From an uncultured Burkholderiales bacterium (GTDB lineage: Bacteria; Pseudomonadota; Gammaproteobacteria; Burkholderiales; Burkholderiaceae), in NCBI GenBank assembly GCA_937891045.1, contig CALBEV010000081.1:1-17297 (forward strand): a stretch of DNA of 17,297 bases, written 5' to 3'. A program made the position numbers and the translations under genes. A model generated the notes under the pieces. The model had not been told where the DNA came from, did not search any database, and saw only the letters and a program-made list of their open reading frames with translations. The number at the start of each line of letters is the position of its first letter. Within the stretch, counting starts at the first letter, position 1. Positions 15,570-17,297 of the stretch are shown one piece after another.

Positions 15570-16418
15570 TCAAGTGGTTTGTTTGCTGCGGAAAAAGATT
15601 CGCGCCATGATGTTGAGCACCAACACGGCCATGGTGACGATCAACGCACCGCCCCAAGCCAAGCGGATCCAATTGTCATAAGGACTCATGGCGAATTGGA
15701 AAATGACCACAGGCAAGTTGGCCATGGGCGAGCTCATGTCTGAATTGAAGAATTGATTGTTGAGCGCTGTGAACAACAGCGGCGCCGTTTCACCGCTGAT
15801 GCGGGCAACCGCCAGCAACAAGCCTGTGATGACGCCATTTTTGGCAGCACGCAAGGTGACTGATAACGAGACTTTCCAACGTGGTGCACCCAGTGCAAAA
15901 GCTGCCTCTCGAAGACTTCCGGGCACCAATCGCAGCATGTTTTCAGTGGTGCGCATCACCACAGGAATAGCGATGAGTGTCAGGGCTAAACTGCCCGCAT
16001 AGCCAGAGAAGGTGCCCAAGGTTGCAACAGCGATGGCATAGACAAACAAGCCAATCACAATGGATGGCGCAGACAACATGATGTCTGTCACGAATCTGGT
16101 GATATTGGCCGTGACACTGGTGTCGCCGTACTCGGCCATGTAAATGCCTGACAAGATACCAACGGGTGTGGCCACCAGCACGGTGAGGCCAACAATCATC
16201 AAACTCCCCACGATGGCATTGCGCAATCCGCCGCCCTCGGTGCCCGGCGCTGGCGTGTCTTTGGTGAACATGTTCCAGTCCAAAGAGGCAAAGCCATTGG
16301 AAAACAGCACAAACAAAATCCAGAACAAGACGGCCAAACCGATGGCCATGGCCAGCATGGAGGTGAGCAATCCCCAAAAATTAACCAGCTGCCGACGACG
16401 ATAAATGCCCAAGTCCAT
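15570..16418 (-). CDS. pstA: Phosphate ABC transporter permease PstA
   Basis: PstA is one of the two membrane subunits forming the phosphate channel of PstSCAB. From the ATG at 16418 the product is 282 residues with about six membrane segments and a first periplasmic loop at about 41-68. The cytoplasmic EAA loop that docks onto PstB starts at EAAFALGAPRWK (171-182). I prefer this ATG over the GTG at 16430 because GTGGAA gives it a GGA ribosome binding site 7 nt upstream, whereas the GTG has none and sits 1 nt after the pstC stop. The longer reading adds four residues (MENN). The C-terminus RSKQTT is short and cytoplasmic. Confidence 0.95.
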   Translation of the reverse strand: MDLGIYRRRQLVNFWGLLTSMLAMAIGLAVLFWILFVLFSNGFASLDWNMFTKDTPAPGTEGGGLRNAIVGSLMIVGLTVLVATPVGILSGIYMAEYGDTSVTANITRFVTDIMLSAPSIVIGLFVYAIAVATLGTFSGYAGSLALTLIAIPVVMRTTENMLRLVPGSLREAAFALGAPRWKVSLSVTLRAAKNGVITGLLLAVARISGETAPLLFTALNNQFFNSDMSSPMANLPVVIFQFAMSPYDNWIRLAWGGALIVTMAVLVLNIMARIFFRSKQTT

Positions 16419-16431
16419 GTTGTTTTCCACT

Positions 16432-17297
16432 TTAGAAGCCCTTTGCTTTTTCAGCTCTGTTGATCATGATCTTGGCAGCTGCCAACACCACGAAGGTGAT
16501 GATGAATAGCATGAAGCCCAAGGCGAACAATGAAGTGATGTGGAAATCAGCAGCTTCTCCAAATTCATTCGCAAGGGTTGATGCGATGGAAGTTCCGGGG
16601 GAGAAAAGCGATATTGGCATCCGGTTGGCATTGCCAATCACGAAGGTCACGGCCATGGTTTCTCCAAGCGCTCTGCCAAGACCCAGCATCACGCCGCCAA
16701 TGACACCTTTCTGTGTGTAAGGCAGAACGATTTTGCGAACCACCTCCCAAGTCGTGCATCCCAAGCCATATGCCGATTCGCGCAAGATGGAGGGTGTGAT
16801 TTCAAACACATCGCGCATCACGGCGGCAACGAAGGGCAGCACCATGAAAGCCAACACAATACCGGCAGCCAAGATACCCATGCCGTTGACTGCACCACTG
16901 AACAGCGAGCCGATGATGGGCATGCCAGCCATCAGGTCACGAAGTGGCATTTGAATGTAGTCGGCAAATATGGGGGCAAAAACAAACAAGCCAAACATGC
17001 CGTAAATGATGGATGGAACAGCAGCCAGCAATTCAATGGCTGTACCCAAGGGGCGACGCAGCCAAACAGGGCAAGTTTCAGTCAGGAAAACCGCAATGCC
17101 AAAGGCCAGTGGCACTGCAAAAAGCATGGCAATACCAGCACTGGCCAATGTGCCAACAATGGCGATGGCGGCGCCAAATTCTTCATTGATGATGTCCCAT
17201 TCGACATACCAAATAAATTTAAATCCAAACTTTTGGAAAGTTGGCCACGCATTGATGAACAACGAGATGATGATCCCAGCCAATGCCAACAACACCA
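16432..17297 (-). CDS. pstC: Phosphate ABC transporter permease PstC (5' end off window)
   Basis: PstC is the partner permease of PstA. At least 288 residues are present, covering six membrane segments and the EAA loop [20 protein letters not shown]. The frame is open to the right edge, and PstC proteins usually run to 300-330 residues, so a short cytoplasmic N-terminus is missing. A GTG at 17295 is probably just an internal Val codon within the first membrane segment rather than the start. The stop lies 13 nt upstream of the preferred pstA ATG. pstS and the pho-box promoter would be expected further to the right, outside the window. Confidence 0.95.
   Translation of the reverse strand, partial: VLLALAGIIISLFINAWPTFQKFGFKFIWYVEWDIINEEFGAAIAIVGTLASAGIAMLFAVPLAFGIAVFLTETCPVWLRRPLGTAIELLAAVPSIIYGMFGLFVFAPIFADYIQMPLRDLMAGMPIIGSLFSGAVNGMGILAAGIVLAFMVLPFVAAVMRDVFEITPSILRESAYGLGCTTWEVVRKIVLPYTQKGVIGGVMLGLGRALGETMAVTFVIGNANRMPISLFSPGTSIASTLANEFGEAADFHITSLFALGFMLFIITFVVLAAAKIMINRAEKAKGF

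Noticed and set aside
16419..16430. GTG at 16430 as the pstA start
   Set aside because: It has no ribosome binding site and sits 1 nt after the pstC stop, while the ATG at 16418 has a suitably spaced GGA.

Overview
The window looks like an ordinary stretch of core chromosome from a betaproteobacterium, most likely order Burkholderiales and possibly family Comamonadaceae. This rests on the protein sequences, on the trxA-rho-rpmE2 order with a zinc-free type B L31, and on a pstCAB-phoU-phoB-phoR cluster. Lines I sampled by eye run at roughly 40-57% GC, averaging in the high 40s. That is low for the family and would suit a streamlined freshwater lineage, but the genus is inference. I see no insertion sequence, prophage, CRISPR array, toxin-antitoxin pair or defence gene.

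Left block, minus strand (1-6671). In transcription order this is dnaE (replicative polymerase alpha subunit), pgsA (phosphatidylglycerophosphate synthase, 4 nt after dnaE), a 200-nt gap, hupB (HU), tRNA-Val(UAC) 15 nt after hupB, a 9-bp hairpin, ppiD (periplasmic chaperone) and tRNA-His, which is cut by the window edge. hupB starts at a GTG with a strong ribosome binding site, giving the standard 90-residue HU.

Middle block, plus strand (6762-11958). trxA, rho and rpmE2 end at a clear intrinsic terminator. They are followed by a two-gene unit: a poorly conserved GT-C-type membrane glycosyltransferase and a MATE efflux transporter. The trxA-rho gap holds two hairpins and a C-rich, G-poor tract just before rho, as expected of a Rho-autoregulated leader.

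Right block, minus strand (11964-17297). This is the phosphate uptake and sensing operon. Its transcription order is pstC (5' end off the window), pstA, pstB, phoU, phoB, phoR. PstCAB is the high-affinity phosphate ABC transporter, PhoU links transporter state to the kinase, and PhoR/PhoB is the two-component system that controls the Pho regulon. phoR ends 5 nt from the convergent MATE gene.

I searched for an undescribed system and did not find one. The points most worth a second look are regulatory: the rho leader, the hupB-tRNA-Val-hairpin-ppiD junction, the possible leaderless start of dnaE, and the eroded active-site motifs of the GT-C protein.
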